64,000 bases of DNA from Roseimaritima ulvae (lineage in GTDB: Bacteria; Planctomycetota; Planctomycetia; Pirellulales; Pirellulaceae), in contig NZ_CP042914.1 in assembly GCF_008065135.1 (NCBI RefSeq), forward strand, positions 1,984,001 to 2,048,000, read 5' to 3'. The notes under the pieces were generated by a model, which had not been told where the DNA came from, made no database searches, and was given only the letters and a program-made list of their open reading frames with translations. Of the stretch, positions 1 to 9,017 are shown piece by piece. The position numbers and the translations under genes were made by a program. The stretch's first letter is position 1. Every line of letters begins with the position of its first letter.

Positions 1-528
1 CCAAAGCTGGATCCGGCGACCCTGGCAGCGGATGCGATAGTCGTTCCACTGGCCGGCTTTGATCGGATCGCTGCGGCGTTCGGCAGGTGGACCTGCCAAG
101 ACTTTCCTGCGTCGCGATTCGTCGTACAGGCAGCCGTACCAGCCAGGGCCGAGGTCCGCTTGGTAGCCGCTGACTTCATGATCGCCGGGGATTTCTTTGG
201 TGCGGAACTGAACACCGGCGTTTGGTTTTTCACCGATTAGTTTGAACTGCAATCGCAGCTCGAAGTCGGCGTAGTGTTTGTCGGTTCGCAGGAACTCGTT
301 TTGAGGGATCTTGCGTTCCAAACTGCCGGCAACGATCTGTTGGTCTTCGACGCGAAACCAGTCGGTGTTGCCGTGCCAGCCGGCGAAGGAGTGGCCATCA
401 AAGATGGATTGAAAGCCGTCTTCAGACTGGGGATCGGTATCGTTGGCCGGCGAATCGGCTCCAGCGGTGGAACCGATCAGGACCAGCATCAACAACGGCA
501 ACAACATCACGGCGCGGCGAAGAACCAT
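1..528 (-). CDS. Secreted DUF1080 (3-keto-disaccharide hydrolase-like) protein, C-terminus cut by window edge
   Basis: The minus strand is open from an ATG at 528 to the window edge, giving 176 residues without a stop. The first 22 or so residues form a signal peptide (MVLRRAVMLLPLLMLVLIG). After a short linker comes FDGHSFAGWHG, the usual opening of DUF1080, followed by FELRLQFKL, GVQFRT and GYQADLGPGWYG, all typical of this concanavalin-like fold. Members of the family are exported, often occur in many copies in planctomycetes, and some have been assigned to 3-keto-disaccharide hydrolysis. The substrate here cannot be inferred. The C-terminal part lies outside the window. Family call is firm; enzymatic role is inference. 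Confidence 0.85.
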   Translation of the reverse strand, partial: MVLRRAVMLLPLLMLVLIGSTAGADSPANDTDPQSEDGFQSIFDGHSFAGWHGNTDWFRVEDQQIVAGSLERKIPQNEFLRTDKHYADFELRLQFKLIGEKPNAGVQFRTKEIPGDHEVSGYQADLGPGWYGCLYDESRRRKVLAGPPAERRSDPIKAGQWNDYRIRCQGRRIQLW

Positions 529-622
529 CAGGCGACCTCATGGGGCGTGGGGAAACGCCACATGATAGTCGAACGCCGCGCAGCGGGGCAAACTGGGAGC
601 GTCTTGGGGGCTTGGCCGGTCG

Positions 623-666
623 CCCTCTCCTCGCTGACGCTCGACTCTCCCAGAGGGAGAGTGAAG
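623..666 (+). repeat. Dispersed intergenic repeat, CTCGCTGACGCTCGAC family
   Basis: This 44-bp stretch is identical to 13224-13267. It has a self-complementary part (CTCTCCC...GGGAGAG) around the core CTCGCTGACGCTCGAC. A worn relative lies at 690-706, a reverse-oriented one at 24783-24822, and a diverged one at 13151-13190. It sits between the 5' end of the DUF1080 gene and the 3' end of the HEAT gene. Function unknown; it behaves like a REP-type element. Confidence 0.75.
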
Positions 667-738
667 TGAATCCGGCATTAATACACTTCACGTCCAGAGG
701 GAGGGTGAAATGCTACCAAGTCAACCGTCTGCCGCTGC

Positions 739-2370
739 CTAACGGCTGGCGGCTTCGCCTTTGATCTTGGCCAACGCTTCGGCGGCGGCTTCGCGAACGT
801 AGGGTGCCGTCGCGGGATCGGCGCTCAGCTGGTTCAGGGCCTCGGCGGCAGCGGCAGCGGACTTGCCCAGCTCTCCCAGGGCCGAGGCCGCTTCGGCTTG
901 GACCGTGGGGTCGTCCAGTTTTAAACCGGCAACAAGCACGGGGATGGCGACGCCCACGGTGTCGGCGTCGTTCGCGGCAATCTTGACTAAGGCGTAAGCT
1001 GCAGCGACCGATTCGAAGTCCGAGTTGGACGATTGGACTTGATTCAGCAAGCCGGCTTTAGCGGCATTGGCGGCCGGGCCGATGTTGGCCAGGGCCAGCG
1101 TCGCGCTGATGCGGATGTCGGCCGCGTCATCGGACAGCGAGCGGATCAATTCGGGAGTGGCTGGTGCGGCCGCGGGCCCGATGTTGGCCAGGGTGGACTG
1201 CAGTTGCTGACGGAATTCCCCGCTGGAATCCTTCAGAGCAGCGGTCACCTGGGACGCCACCGAGGCGGCTTCGGGCCCCATGCGGGACAGGACTTGGGCC
1301 GCCAGACTGCGGAGCGACTCCGACTGCAGCGCGTCGGCGGCTCGAGCGGCCGCGGGTTCGCCGAGGCTGGCGAAGGCTTCGACCAGATTGAATGCCACGA
1401 TGGGGTCGTCTTGCTTGAGCACCTTGACGAGTCGAGGGGCCACAATTTCCGGATCGGGAGCCAACAGTTGGAGGCCTTTAGCGGCCATCAAGCGGAGTGC
1501 GGGATCGGAATCGGTCAGCCCCTTGATCAGGGTTTCGACGGCCAGGACTCGGCCCTTTTCGTTTTCCGGGTACAACTTGGCCAGCGCCCAGATGGAAACC
1601 ATGGAGACCATCTTGTTGGATGATTTCGTGTTGGTGATCAGGGTTGCTTTGGCGTCGGTCACGCCGTGCGTGCCGGCGGCAAAGGCCGCAGCGATTTTGA
1701 CCGGTTCGGTGTTGGCGTCGGCCAATGCGGCAGCGATTTCGGGGGCGGCTTGCTTGCCTGCGGGACCAATTTTGGCGATCGCCAACAGGGCTTGGACTTT
1801 CAGATGGTCATCATTCGATTCACGCAGCAGGGATTGCAAACCGGGGACGGTGGGGGCGGCGTCGGGACCGATTTCTTCAATCGCGATACAGGCCCAGTAG
1901 GCGGCGCGTTCGTTTTTCAACGCGGCGGTCAAAAACGGGACCGCTTTCGCCCCGCGGAGCACCAGGGTCTCGGTAGCTCGGCTGGCCAACAACTGGTCTT
2001 CATGGGCGAGCAGTTCGGAAGCCATGGGAACCAGGTCGGCCGGATCGGAAACCAGTTTGCGAAGCGCGGCTACGGCGATCAGACGATTGCGGGGTTCGTC
2101 GTCGCCAACCGCTTTCATCAAGGCTTCGATGACTTTGGGGCTATCGTCGCCGGCGTCGCCCAGAGCGCTCGCAGCGCTGCGACGGGTGGCGGAGTCGTCG
2201 GAATTCAGTTTATTGATCAGGGAATCGATGTCCGCAGCGTCCGCAGGGGCGGTTGCCTGTTGGCCGTAGCCGAGCGACGTCAGGGACGGGGTCGCCCAGC
2301 CGAGGGTCAGAGTCAGGACGGGCACAAACAGCCAGCGGAGCGAATGGAAGTGAAGCATAGTGGTGGACAC
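739..2370 (-). CDS. Secreted HEAT-repeat protein
   Basis: 543 residues. A signal peptide (about 1-38, LRWLFVPVLTLTLGWATPSL) is followed by about a dozen helical repeats with the pattern DxxxxxRxxAAxALGxxG and variants such as LANIGPAAAPATPEL, typical of HEAT/PBS-lyase repeats. Such solenoids usually hold protein partners; no catalytic domain is seen, so it probably acts as a periplasmic or membrane-associated scaffold. The first possible start is a GTG; an ATG four codons on (2358) is equally plausible, and neither has a clear ribosome site. It lies 50 bp downstream of the next minus-strand gene. Alanine-rich repeats make open frames on the other strand common here; those have no recognisable domains. 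Confidence 0.85.
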   Translation of the reverse strand: MSTTMLHFHSLRWLFVPVLTLTLGWATPSLTSLGYGQQATAPADAADIDSLINKLNSDDSATRRSAASALGDAGDDSPKVIEALMKAVGDDEPRNRLIAVAALRKLVSDPADLVPMASELLAHEDQLLASRATETLVLRGAKAVPFLTAALKNERAAYWACIAIEEIGPDAAPTVPGLQSLLRESNDDHLKVQALLAIAKIGPAGKQAAPEIAAALADANTEPVKIAAAFAAGTHGVTDAKATLITNTKSSNKMVSMVSIWALAKLYPENEKGRVLAVETLIKGLTDSDPALRLMAAKGLQLLAPDPEIVAPRLVKVLKQDDPIVAFNLVEAFASLGEPAAARAADALQSESLRSLAAQVLSRMGPEAASVASQVTAALKDSSGEFRQQLQSTLANIGPAAAPATPELIRSLSDDAADIRISATLALANIGPAANAAKAGLLNQVQSSNSDFESVAAAYALVKIAANDADTVGVAIPVLVAGLKLDDPTVQAEAASALGELGKSAAAAAEALNQLSADPATAPYVREAAAEALAKIKGEAASR

Positions 2371-2420
2371 TCAGGGAGTGGGATGTTCAGCGGAGAAGAA
2401 AAGGCGGTGCAGCGGGCGAA

Positions 2421-3080
2421 CTATTGAAAATCGGCTTTGAGGGTTTTGTCCAGCCGATTGAGCAATTGAGCCGCTTCGCGGACATCCGTGGGACTAAACG
2501 GTGCACCCACACTCGCCAAGCTTCTTCGCCACTCATTTAACGCCAGCGAAGTTTTCATGAATTCTTCAGTGGAAAGCGAACCGGTGGTGGCTCGTTTGGC
2601 GAACGCTTGCTCGATCCCTTGACGCGTTTTCGCGTATTTCTCTTGCGTCAAGATCAACGGCCAAGTGATTGCACCGGTGTCGGGATACAGTTCCGAACTA
2701 CTTATCGGCGCCATTTTGCCCTGTTGCATGTAGGCCGTCAGTTTGGCGTGCGAGTCATCCTGTTTTTTCTGCCGGTAATCGTCCCACATGCGACGTTTGG
2801 CCAGATAGGTTTCGGTGGCCAAGGCACGGTTGTTGAGGTACTTCGTCTGGGCATCTTGCACGCTGCCCAGGGCTTCGGCATTGACGTAGTTGGCTTGGGC
2901 TTGCGAACGAATGACATCCGCCATCCCGCGGGCATGGCTTTCGCCCACGGTGGCCGCTTTGGGCTGGCCCCAGCTGACGGCGTAGCCCTGCCCGGAGGCG
3001 GACAACTGCGAGAGCATGCCGAGCGTGACGGCTGCTGCGCACCGACCGATCACGCGATAAAATCCCTGACGACGGTTCAT
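2421..3080 (-). CDS. Exported protein of unknown function
   Basis: I do not recognise this family. The reading frame opens further upstream (3146), but the ATG at 3080 gives a normal signal peptide (MNRRQGFYRVIGRCAAAV followed by a hydrophobic stretch ending near SASGQ), so that start is preferred. The mature part, about 190 residues, is rich in Gln, Ala and Lys and looks mostly helical, with AQANYVNAEALGSVQDAQ and YLAKRRMWDDYRQKKQDD suggesting long amphipathic helices. Similar glutamine/alanine-rich exported proteins are common in planctomycetes. It is divergent from the NAD kinase gene and may share an operon with the HEAT protein 50 bp downstream. Confidence 0.7.
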   Translation of the reverse strand: MNRRQGFYRVIGRCAAAVTLGMLSQLSASGQGYAVSWGQPKAATVGESHARGMADVIRSQAQANYVNAEALGSVQDAQTKYLNNRALATETYLAKRRMWDDYRQKKQDDSHAKLTAYMQQGKMAPISSSELYPDTGAITWPLILTQEKYAKTRQGIEQAFAKRATTGSLSTEEFMKTSLALNEWRRSLASVGAPFSPTDVREAAQLLNRLDKTLKADFQ

Positions 3081-3336
3081 AAACCAACCCAATGCCAATA
3101 AGTAAAATTCAGTCGAAACCGGGCGACTGGCGGAGAAAAACTGCAAAGCTTGCTGGCCGCGCCGCCGGTCCTCAGTAGAGGAGCGGATTCAGTATAAATA
3201 GCGGCCTCCTAGAGGGCAAACAAAACCGAACGCCTGCGGCCTAAAGAAATCTGCAAAACTAGTATGCTGTTAGCGGTTATGGCGCGCGTGCTGTCTCCCG
3301 CTGGCCTTCCCTGTTCTCCATTCCGCGGGTCCTGCT

Positions 3337-4257
3337 TTGAATTCATCCAATCCAACCAATCCGCACGCCCCCACCCCGCAACCGCTGGAAACCGCTTGGC
3401 CGCGAGCCGGTCGCGAACGTCCCCAGGTGGTAATTCTGGGGGTGCCGGGGCGTGAGCAAGTGTCAGAGGCCTTGGAACGCTTGCAGCCGGTAATCGCCGC
3501 TCGAGCGGATATCGCGGCCATCGACTTGGAGTTCCGCTACGACTTTAGCGATCAGGATCACGACTTGGTGATCGTGCTGGGCGGGGACGGTTCCATCCTG
3601 CAAGCGGCTCGTCAGATGGGCCAGAATCAGATTCCTGTATTGGGCATCAATTGTGGGCGGCTGGGATTCCTGGCCGCGTTATCGCCCGACCAGTTTCTCG
3701 ATGTCTGGCCGGAGGTATGCTGCGGCGACTTCAGTATCGTCAACCATCTGATGTTGCGAGCGTCCCTGATTCGCGATGGCCAGGAACTGGACACGCATTT
3801 GGGACTGAATGAGGCGGCCATCCTGGGCGGGCCTCCCTACCAGATCATGGGCATCGATATGTACGTCGACGGTTTGTTAGCAACCACCTACCGCTGCGAC
3901 GGTTTGATCATCAGCACGCCGGTGGGTTCGACGGCTCACAATCTGTCCGCCGGCGGGCCGATCCTGCACAAGAGCCTGGATGCCTTTGTGATTTCGCCGA
4001 TCAGTCCGCACACACTGACGTATCGTCCGGTGGTGGATTCGGCCGAGCGGGTGTTCGAACTGACCGTGGCGAATCCCAATGATTCGACCAGCGTGGTCGT
4101 CGACGGCCGCGTGCTGGGCACGATCCAAGCCGGCGACCGCGTGCAGGTCCGCCGCGCCAAAGCGTCTTTCAAAATGTTGAAAGTCCCCGGGCAGAACGAC
4201 TATCGCACGCTGCGCGAAAAGCTGGGCTGGGGCGGCACGGCGTTGCCCAAGAAGTAG
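3337..4257 (+). CDS. nadK: NAD kinase
   Basis: 306 residues. NAD kinase phosphorylates NAD to NADP using ATP in the cytoplasm. The nucleotide motif GGDG is at residues 82-85 (LVIVLGGDGSILQAAR), followed by the family signatures GINCGRLGFL, LNEAAI and the glycine-rich STPVGSTAHNLSAGGPI, then the C-terminal PLVVSP-like stretch VISPISPHTLTYRPVV. All key motifs are present and the length is normal. The first start is a TTG at 3337; the 30 or so residues before VVILGVPGR are Pro/Asn-rich and poorly constrained, so a GTG start at 3427 is possible. It is read alone, divergent from the gene at 2421-3080. Confidence 0.92.
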   Translation: MNSSNPTNPHAPTPQPLETAWPRAGRERPQVVILGVPGREQVSEALERLQPVIAARADIAAIDLEFRYDFSDQDHDLVIVLGGDGSILQAARQMGQNQIPVLGINCGRLGFLAALSPDQFLDVWPEVCCGDFSIVNHLMLRASLIRDGQELDTHLGLNEAAILGGPPYQIMGIDMYVDGLLATTYRCDGLIISTPVGSTAHNLSAGGPILHKSLDAFVISPISPHTLTYRPVVDSAERVFELTVANPNDSTSVVVDGRVLGTIQAGDRVQVRRAKASFKMLKVPGQNDYRTLREKLGWGGTALPKK

Positions 4258-4267
4258 AACGCCCTCG

Positions 4268-5776
4268 TCAGTTGGCTGCTGCGGCGGCCGGAGCGTCAAC
4301 GAGGCGAAATTCGATGGCCAGCATTCCGGGCGAGGTGGCGGGTCGCTCGCTGGCACGCACGCCATCGACGTCCGCATCGGCCACACCGGCGGCATCAGCG
4401 GCTTGGTCGGCGTTGACTGCGTCGGCAGCGTTTGTGGCGGCGACAGCGGTCAGTGCCAGGGGCTGCCGTCGAGTTTGCCCGTCGAGTTGCTGGACGTAGC
4501 GTTCCCAGTCCGCGCTCAACTTGGCCAGCGCCGCCGGAGTGCCGGCGACCGCGAGCACTTGAGTGTTAGGGTCGATGGCGGGCGGCTTGCGTGCGGTGGC
4601 AGCCACCGGGGCGCGCTGCCGCCACCACTGCAGGGCTGCATCGAGTTGGTCTTTGCGGAGCGTGCTCACGATCAATTGTGCCCGAGCGGCCGTTGGCAGT
4701 GCGGCGGTGGGTGGTGCGACGTCGGTTGAGGCGACGTTGGCGGCGGCTCGCGCCGATTTCATTGACGGGACGGTCGAGATCTGACGTCGCAACAAGTAAC
4801 GGGCACGGAGCGGAGGAGGTTCCAGCCCCAGGCTGCCCGGGGAAGCTTCCGCGGGGGCCGCCGCGGCTTTGAGCATTCGTGGCCGCGCGTCGGCGGAGGC
4901 TCGCGGAGCCGCTTCGGCTATTCGAGGTGCTGCGCCGCCGGCAGCCATCGGCGCCATCTCGGTCCGCGGCGGTGTGGCGGGGGCGGCATCGACGGCCAGC
5001 GGCACCGGGGCCGCGGCAGCGGATTCGACGCGGAGGTTCGGCTGACCGCCACGGGGTTCGGATTGCAACATCATGCGAGGTTGCATCCGCAACGCAGAGG
5101 GAGGCGGCGAGCCGGCGCGATGATGGGATTTCAGTGGTTGGGCATCGAGCGACTCGGCCTCCGGCGCAACCATTCGCGTGCGTGGCATAGCGCTGTCCGG
5201 TCGTTCGCCGCCGGCGGCTTCCTGGTCGGCCATTTCGCTGCGAGCCTGTTCGCTACGGGGGCCGGGCGCGAGCATGGCATCGGCCAGCATCGCGTCGTCG
5301 GCCGACCGGGAATCGCCCAAGCGTTGTTCGGCGGACTCGTCTTGCCGCGGTTGGCGGTCGGTCGTTTGGCTGGGAGTTTGTGAGACTTGCGGGGGTTGTG
5401 ACGGGGCTTGGTCGAGAACTACGCTCTGCGTCTGAGGACGGTTTTGCAGAATCGTCCAGCCGACGGCCAGCAACACGCAGGCGGCGACGGCGAACGACAG
5501 CAGCATCTTGAGCGTCTGCGGGGCGCCGTGCGCGAGGGGGCTGAGGCGGACGGCCTGTTGTTGTTCGATGCGTTGTCGCACGCCCTCGACAAAGCGGTCA
5601 TTGATGGGCGGCATCGGCAGCGCGGCGACGGCGGCCCGCAGCTTGCGGATCTCGTCCAGTTCTTGCCGCAGGTCCGCGTTATCGGCCAGCGCTCGTTTGA
5701 CGACCGCGGTTTCGTCCGCGGTCAATTCGTTGTCCAGGTAACCGCTGAGCAGTGAGGGGTCAAAAGCGTCAGGCAT
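4268..5776 (-). CDS. Anti-sigma factor-like single-pass membrane protein
   Basis: 502 residues, overlapping the ECF sigma gene upstream by 8 bp, so the two are translationally coupled. The N-terminal 60 residues (LLSGYLDNELTADETAVVKRAL) match the helical anti-sigma domain that holds its sigma factor in the cytoplasm, but the zinc-binding His and two Cys of the ZAS motif are missing. A transmembrane helix follows at about 91-110 (MLLSFAVAACVLLAVGWTIL). The periplasmic part, about 390 residues, is Pro/Ala/Gln-rich and low-complexity, then has a folded-looking stretch (LIVSTLRKDQLDAALQWW). Regulated proteolysis or signal sensing by that part is inference. Confidence 0.82.
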   Translation of the reverse strand: MPDAFDPSLLSGYLDNELTADETAVVKRALADNADLRQELDEIRKLRAAVAALPMPPINDRFVEGVRQRIEQQQAVRLSPLAHGAPQTLKMLLSFAVAACVLLAVGWTILQNRPQTQSVVLDQAPSQPPQVSQTPSQTTDRQPRQDESAEQRLGDSRSADDAMLADAMLAPGPRSEQARSEMADQEAAGGERPDSAMPRTRMVAPEAESLDAQPLKSHHRAGSPPPSALRMQPRMMLQSEPRGGQPNLRVESAAAAPVPLAVDAAPATPPRTEMAPMAAGGAAPRIAEAAPRASADARPRMLKAAAAPAEASPGSLGLEPPPLRARYLLRRQISTVPSMKSARAAANVASTDVAPPTAALPTAARAQLIVSTLRKDQLDAALQWWRQRAPVAATARKPPAIDPNTQVLAVAGTPAALAKLSADWERYVQQLDGQTRRQPLALTAVAATNAADAVNADQAADAAGVADADVDGVRASERPATSPGMLAIEFRLVDAPAAAAAN

Positions 5777-6488
5777 CGTTTGACTCCTCGTTGCGGTGGG
5801 GCTGTGAAGTGGTTTTGGTGTGGCGAGCGGAGGCGGGGGCGGCGGTAGTACTGGATGGTTGAACCGGCGGGCCGTGGTCGTGCTGCATGCGTTCTTTTAA
5901 ATCGCCGCGAGCGCGATGTAGGCGACTGCGGACGGTGCCTTTGGGGATGTCCAGCACGTTGGCGATTTCGCTGTAGTCCAAGCCTTCGATATCGCGGAGC
6001 ACGAGGACCGTGCGGCGGTCTTCTTCCAGTTGTTCAATGGCCGCTCGCATCCGGTCGATCTGTTCTTGGGTATCAAGCGTTTGATCGGCCGTTTGTTCGG
6101 TCGCCGGCGGCGGGGCATCGTCCAGGGTGACCGCATGGTGAGTGGATTCCAGACGGCGTTTGCGGCGTTTGGAAATGGAAAGGTTCACGGTGATGCGATA
6201 CAGCCAAGTGAAAAACGAACTGCGGCCAGCGAAACTGTCCAGTTTAAAATAAGCTTTCGACAGGGCTTCCTGAGCCAGGTCTTCGGCGTCTTCACGATTG
6301 CCGACCAAGGCATACGCCATCCGCAACAACCTGGGGGCATAACAGCCCACCAATTGGTCGAAAGCTTCGACGTCACCCAGCAACGCCCGTTCGATCATTT
6401 GCTGATCGTCGCTCGCGCTGGCTTCCGGCGTTTGCTCGCCGCTGGCGGCGAGAGCCGATTCGTTTGGTCTATTGTTGGAGACGCTCAC
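5769..6488 (-). CDS. ECF-family RNA polymerase sigma factor
   Basis: 239 residues. It directs RNA polymerase to a specific set of promoters. Region 2 is clear (FDQLVGCYAPRLLRMAYAL, then NREDAEDLAQEALSKAY and FFTWLYRITVNL), and region 4 has the helix-turn-helix (RRTVLVLRDIEGLDYSEIA, then GTVRSRLHRAR). There are about 30 extra residues at both ends compared with compact ECF factors. The start is a GTG at 6488; the first residues are disordered, so it is not certain. The neighbouring anti-sigma gene overlaps by 8 bp, as usual for such pairs. The regulon is unknown. Confidence 0.92.
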   Translation of the reverse strand: MSVSNNRPNESALAASGEQTPEASASDDQQMIERALLGDVEAFDQLVGCYAPRLLRMAYALVGNREDAEDLAQEALSKAYFKLDSFAGRSSFFTWLYRITVNLSISKRRKRRLESTHHAVTLDDAPPPATEQTADQTLDTQEQIDRMRAAIEQLEEDRRTVLVLRDIEGLDYSEIANVLDIPKGTVRSRLHRARGDLKERMQHDHGPPVQPSSTTAAPASARHTKTTSQPHRNEESNDA

Positions 6489-6792
6489 GCGACAGGCCGG
6501 TTCCCGGAAAGTCGGATAGATCGGAAAAGCGAAAGAAAAACACGCCTAGGAGCCTGCATTGTAACCCAAAGGGCCGGGATTTCCGTCGGGGCTATGGGGA
6601 CTGAGAAGACAGAAGCTCTAAAATAAATATTGCCGGCAGGGGAGCGTTAGCCGCACTGCCGGTGCGGCTGATGACGGGCTTGAGCGTTGACGCACGAGCG
6701 CGTTTGCTCGCCTGTGGGGGGGACGCTATTGTGGAGCCTGCCACCATGACATTCTTGTATTTTGCTTTTGTATTCTCGATCACGAGCCTCAT
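6489..6792. other. Intergenic region between divergent genes, no gene seen
   Basis: About 300 bp between the sigma-factor start on the minus strand and a small membrane protein on the plus strand. It presumably holds both promoters. An A/T-rich patch (TCTAAAATAAATATTG, near 6614) and a short inverted repeat (TGCCGGCAG near 6629, CTGCCGGTG near 6655) are visible, but no convincing gene or RNA. Confidence 0.5.
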
Positions 6793-7206
6793 ATGCCAGA
6801 CGACATGCTGCTTTCCCAAGCAGGACCTGACCAGCAATCAGCGGCGATGTGGATTTTGTCTTCGCTGGGCTGGATATACCTGATTCTGCTGCCCTTGGCC
6901 GCTCTGGCCGCCTTCCTGTTGTCGTTGCTGATCGTAATTCGCGGCCGCGGCCCGCTGGCGGCAGCGGCTTTGCTGTTGGTCGTGCTCGCGCCCATGCTGA
7001 TCGGTTTATTCGCCGGCATACAGGGCATCGTAAACGTGTATCGGGTGATTGCGGTGGCGGGCGGCCAGCCGCTGCGATTTTCTCTGGCGAGTGGGGTTTC
7101 GACTGCCTTGGTGGCGCCGCTGGTGGCCATGTTGCTTTCGGTTCCTGCTTACGCCACCGCGGCGCTCGGGGCACTCGTCCGTTGTTTGAAAGCTCCCGCC
7201 GAATGA
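6793..7206 (+). CDS. Small membrane protein with three hydrophobic segments
   Basis: 137 residues. Three hydrophobic stretches are seen: about 19-46 (LGWIYLILLPLAALAAFLLS), 53-75 (PLAAAALLLVVLAPMLIGLF) and 100-128 (VSTALVAPLVAMLLSVPAYA). The pattern of a short first helix and two long helices at the end recalls the MotA/TolQ/ExbB fold, but the similarity is too weak to assign. The stop codon overlaps the start of the next gene (ATGA), so the two are probably made together. Function unknown. Confidence 0.72.
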   Translation: MPDDMLLSQAGPDQQSAAMWILSSLGWIYLILLPLAALAAFLLSLLIVIRGRGPLAAAALLLVVLAPMLIGLFAGIQGIVNVYRVIAVAGGQPLRFSLASGVSTALVAPLVAMLLSVPAYATAALGALVRCLKAPAE

Positions 7207-7409
7207 CGCCCACGATCGCTTTTTCATTGCTTTATGCTATGGGCCTATTGACGTTTTCGATTGAGTTGTGGACCGGCATCGCGGTCAAGGGGTGGTCCGG
7301 GGATCAGGCCCTCGTCCACCGCGACCGACATCCCGGTCCGTATTGGTTTGTGATGGCGTTGCAGATGGTGGTGTTGTTTGGCATCCCGGCCTACCAGATC
7401 TGGGGTTAG
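7203..7409 (+). CDS. Small two-helix membrane protein
   Basis: 68 residues, starting at the ATG that overlaps the stop of the preceding gene by 4 bp (ATGA). It has two predicted membrane helices (TIAFSLLYAMGLLTFSIEL and WFVMALQMVVLFGIPAY) joined by a polar loop of about 22 residues containing HRDRHPGPYW. I do not recognise the family. The coupling suggests it works with the preceding membrane protein. Confidence 0.65.
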   Translation: MTPTIAFSLLYAMGLLTFSIELWTGIAVKGWSGDQALVHRDRHPGPYWFVMALQMVVLFGIPAYQIWG

Positions 7410-7437
7410 TGCGTTGTCGCATTTTTTATGTTCCACC

Positions 7438-7526
7438 CGTAGCCGAAGTCGCCAGACTTTGGAGACGTTCCAATCTCTGGCGAGATCGGCTACCAGACGT
7501 TCCAATCTCTGGCGAGAAGCGGCTAC
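7438..7526. repeat. Hairpin repeat, CGTAGCCGAAGTCGCCAGA family
   Basis: The left arm CGTAGCCGAAGTCGCCAGA (7438-7456) can pair with TCTGGCGAGATCGGCTAC (7476-7493) and again with a second copy TCTGGCGAGAAGCGGCTAC (7508-7526). The two right arms are preceded by the same GACGTTCCAATC, so the right half is a tandem duplication. The same core occurs at 37507-37573 and, more diverged, at 32334-32579. It lies downstream of the two small membrane-protein genes and could form a transcript-end hairpin. Confidence 0.8.
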
Positions 7527-7562
7527 ACAAAACGATATGAAGTCCACCTTGGAAAGTTCCCC

Positions 7563-9017
7563 ATGATTCGATTTGCGACATATTTTCGGCTCGCCGTCTT
7601 CCTCTTATTTCCATCCTCGTGGGCGTGGGCTGATGTGCGGCTGCCAAACATCCTGGGTTCGGGGATGGTGTTGCAGCGGGACAGCGAGGTGCGAATTTGG
7701 GGCTGGGCCGATGCCGGCGAGCCGGTTGCGGTGCGTGGAGATTGGAATGACGCGCCCGTACGAACGGTGACCAAGCCCGATGGCTCTTGGCAGGTACGGC
7801 TTCGAACCGGTCCGGCGAGCGGACCCCACAGCATCCGAATCACGGGGCACAACCAGCTGACGTTGGACGATGTTTTGTTCGGCGAAGTTTGGCTGGCGTC
7901 GGGCCAGAGCAACATGGAAATGCCGCTGTGTCCGGTCTCCGGTGCGTACACCGGAACTCAGGACTACGAGGTAGAGATTCAGGCGGCGGAGCATCCGGAA
8001 ATCCGCTTGTTCCAAGTGGGTAATTTCGCCAGCAAGACGCCGCAGGAGGACGTGGTTGCCGGCATCAGCGTGTACGGTGTGCCGATCCCCGAGCAGCAGT
8101 GGAATCCTTGTACGGCACAGAGTGTGGCTAACTTTTCGGCAACGGCCTACTACTTTGCACGCCAGCTGCATGTGGAGTTGAACGTGCCAATCGGCATCAT
8201 CGACGCCTCGTGGGGAGGGACGCCCGCGGAAGCCTGGACGCCGTTGGAAGGCTTGCGGAAAATCGGCGACGCGGAAGCCATCGCGGCGGCGGAGCAACAA
8301 CCCGATGAGCCTGATCTACAACAATGCCCTACGCGCCTTTACAACGGCATGATTCATCCGCTGAGGCAGATGACGCTGCGCGGCGTGATCTGGTACCAGG
8401 GTGAAGGCAACATCCGCCGGGCGTCACGTTACCGTGAATTGTTTTCGACGATGATTACGCAGTGGCGCAAAGCGTTTGACGCCGAGATTTCGTTTTACTT
8501 CACCCAGATTTCGCCCTTCCGCTATCGCGACTCGACCGACGCATCCGCTTTGTTGCGTGAGGCTCAATTGCAAACCCTGACGGTTTCACGCACCGGGATG
8601 GTGGTGACGATGGATATCGGCGACCTGGGGGACATCCATCCCAAGAACAAGCAGGAGGTCGGTCGGCGGTTGGCGTTGTGGGCATTGACTCAAGACTATG
8701 GACGCCAGCTGGCCTATTCGGGCCCCCTGTTCAAAGCGGCGACGTTTGGCAACGGTCGGGCCACGCTGAGCTTCGATCACGTCGGCGGCGGTTTGAAGAC
8801 TCGCGACGGCCAGCCGCCGAGCCATTTTCAATTGGCTGGCGAAGATCGAATTTTTCACGACGCCACGGCCGTGATCGTCGGCGATACGGTGGTCGTTACG
8901 TCAGACGAAGTGGCCCAACCGCGAGCGGTGCGGTATGGCTTTACCGATACCGCCGAGCCGAATTTGACCAACGACGCGGGATTGCCGGCAAGTTCGTTTC
9001 GCAGCGATGACTGGTAA
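7563..9017 (+). CDS. Secreted sialate O-acetylesterase-like SGNH hydrolase
   Basis: 484 residues. Signal peptide about 1-24 (LAVFLLFPSSWAWA). The mature protein starts with a beta domain (LPNILGSGMVLQRD...VRIWGWADAGEPV) and continues with the SGNH core: catalytic Ser115 in LASGQSNMEM, the block-III-like IWYQGEGN, and Asp357/His359 in DIHPKNKQEVG. WGGTPAEAW is also diagnostic. This family removes O-acetyl groups from sialic acids or other acetylated sugars and is plentiful in planctomycetes that feed on algal polysaccharides. The actual sugar is unknown. The gene overlaps the next one by 11 bp. Confidence 0.88.
   Translation: MIRFATYFRLAVFLLFPSSWAWADVRLPNILGSGMVLQRDSEVRIWGWADAGEPVAVRGDWNDAPVRTVTKPDGSWQVRLRTGPASGPHSIRITGHNQLTLDDVLFGEVWLASGQSNMEMPLCPVSGAYTGTQDYEVEIQAAEHPEIRLFQVGNFASKTPQEDVVAGISVYGVPIPEQQWNPCTAQSVANFSATAYYFARQLHVELNVPIGIIDASWGGTPAEAWTPLEGLRKIGDAEAIAAAEQQPDEPDLQQCPTRLYNGMIHPLRQMTLRGVIWYQGEGNIRRASRYRELFSTMITQWRKAFDAEISFYFTQISPFRYRDSTDASALLREAQLQTLTVSRTGMVVTMDIGDLGDIHPKNKQEVGRRLALWALTQDYGRQLAYSGPLFKAATFGNGRATLSFDHVGGGLKTRDGQPPSHFQLAGEDRIFHDATAVIVGDTVVVTSDEVAQPRAVRYGFTDTAEPNLTNDAGLPASSFRSDDW

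Noticed and set aside
274-691. Several open frames of 74-131 residues near the left end
   Set aside because: They are antisense to the DUF1080 gene or run over the dispersed repeat; products are low-complexity.
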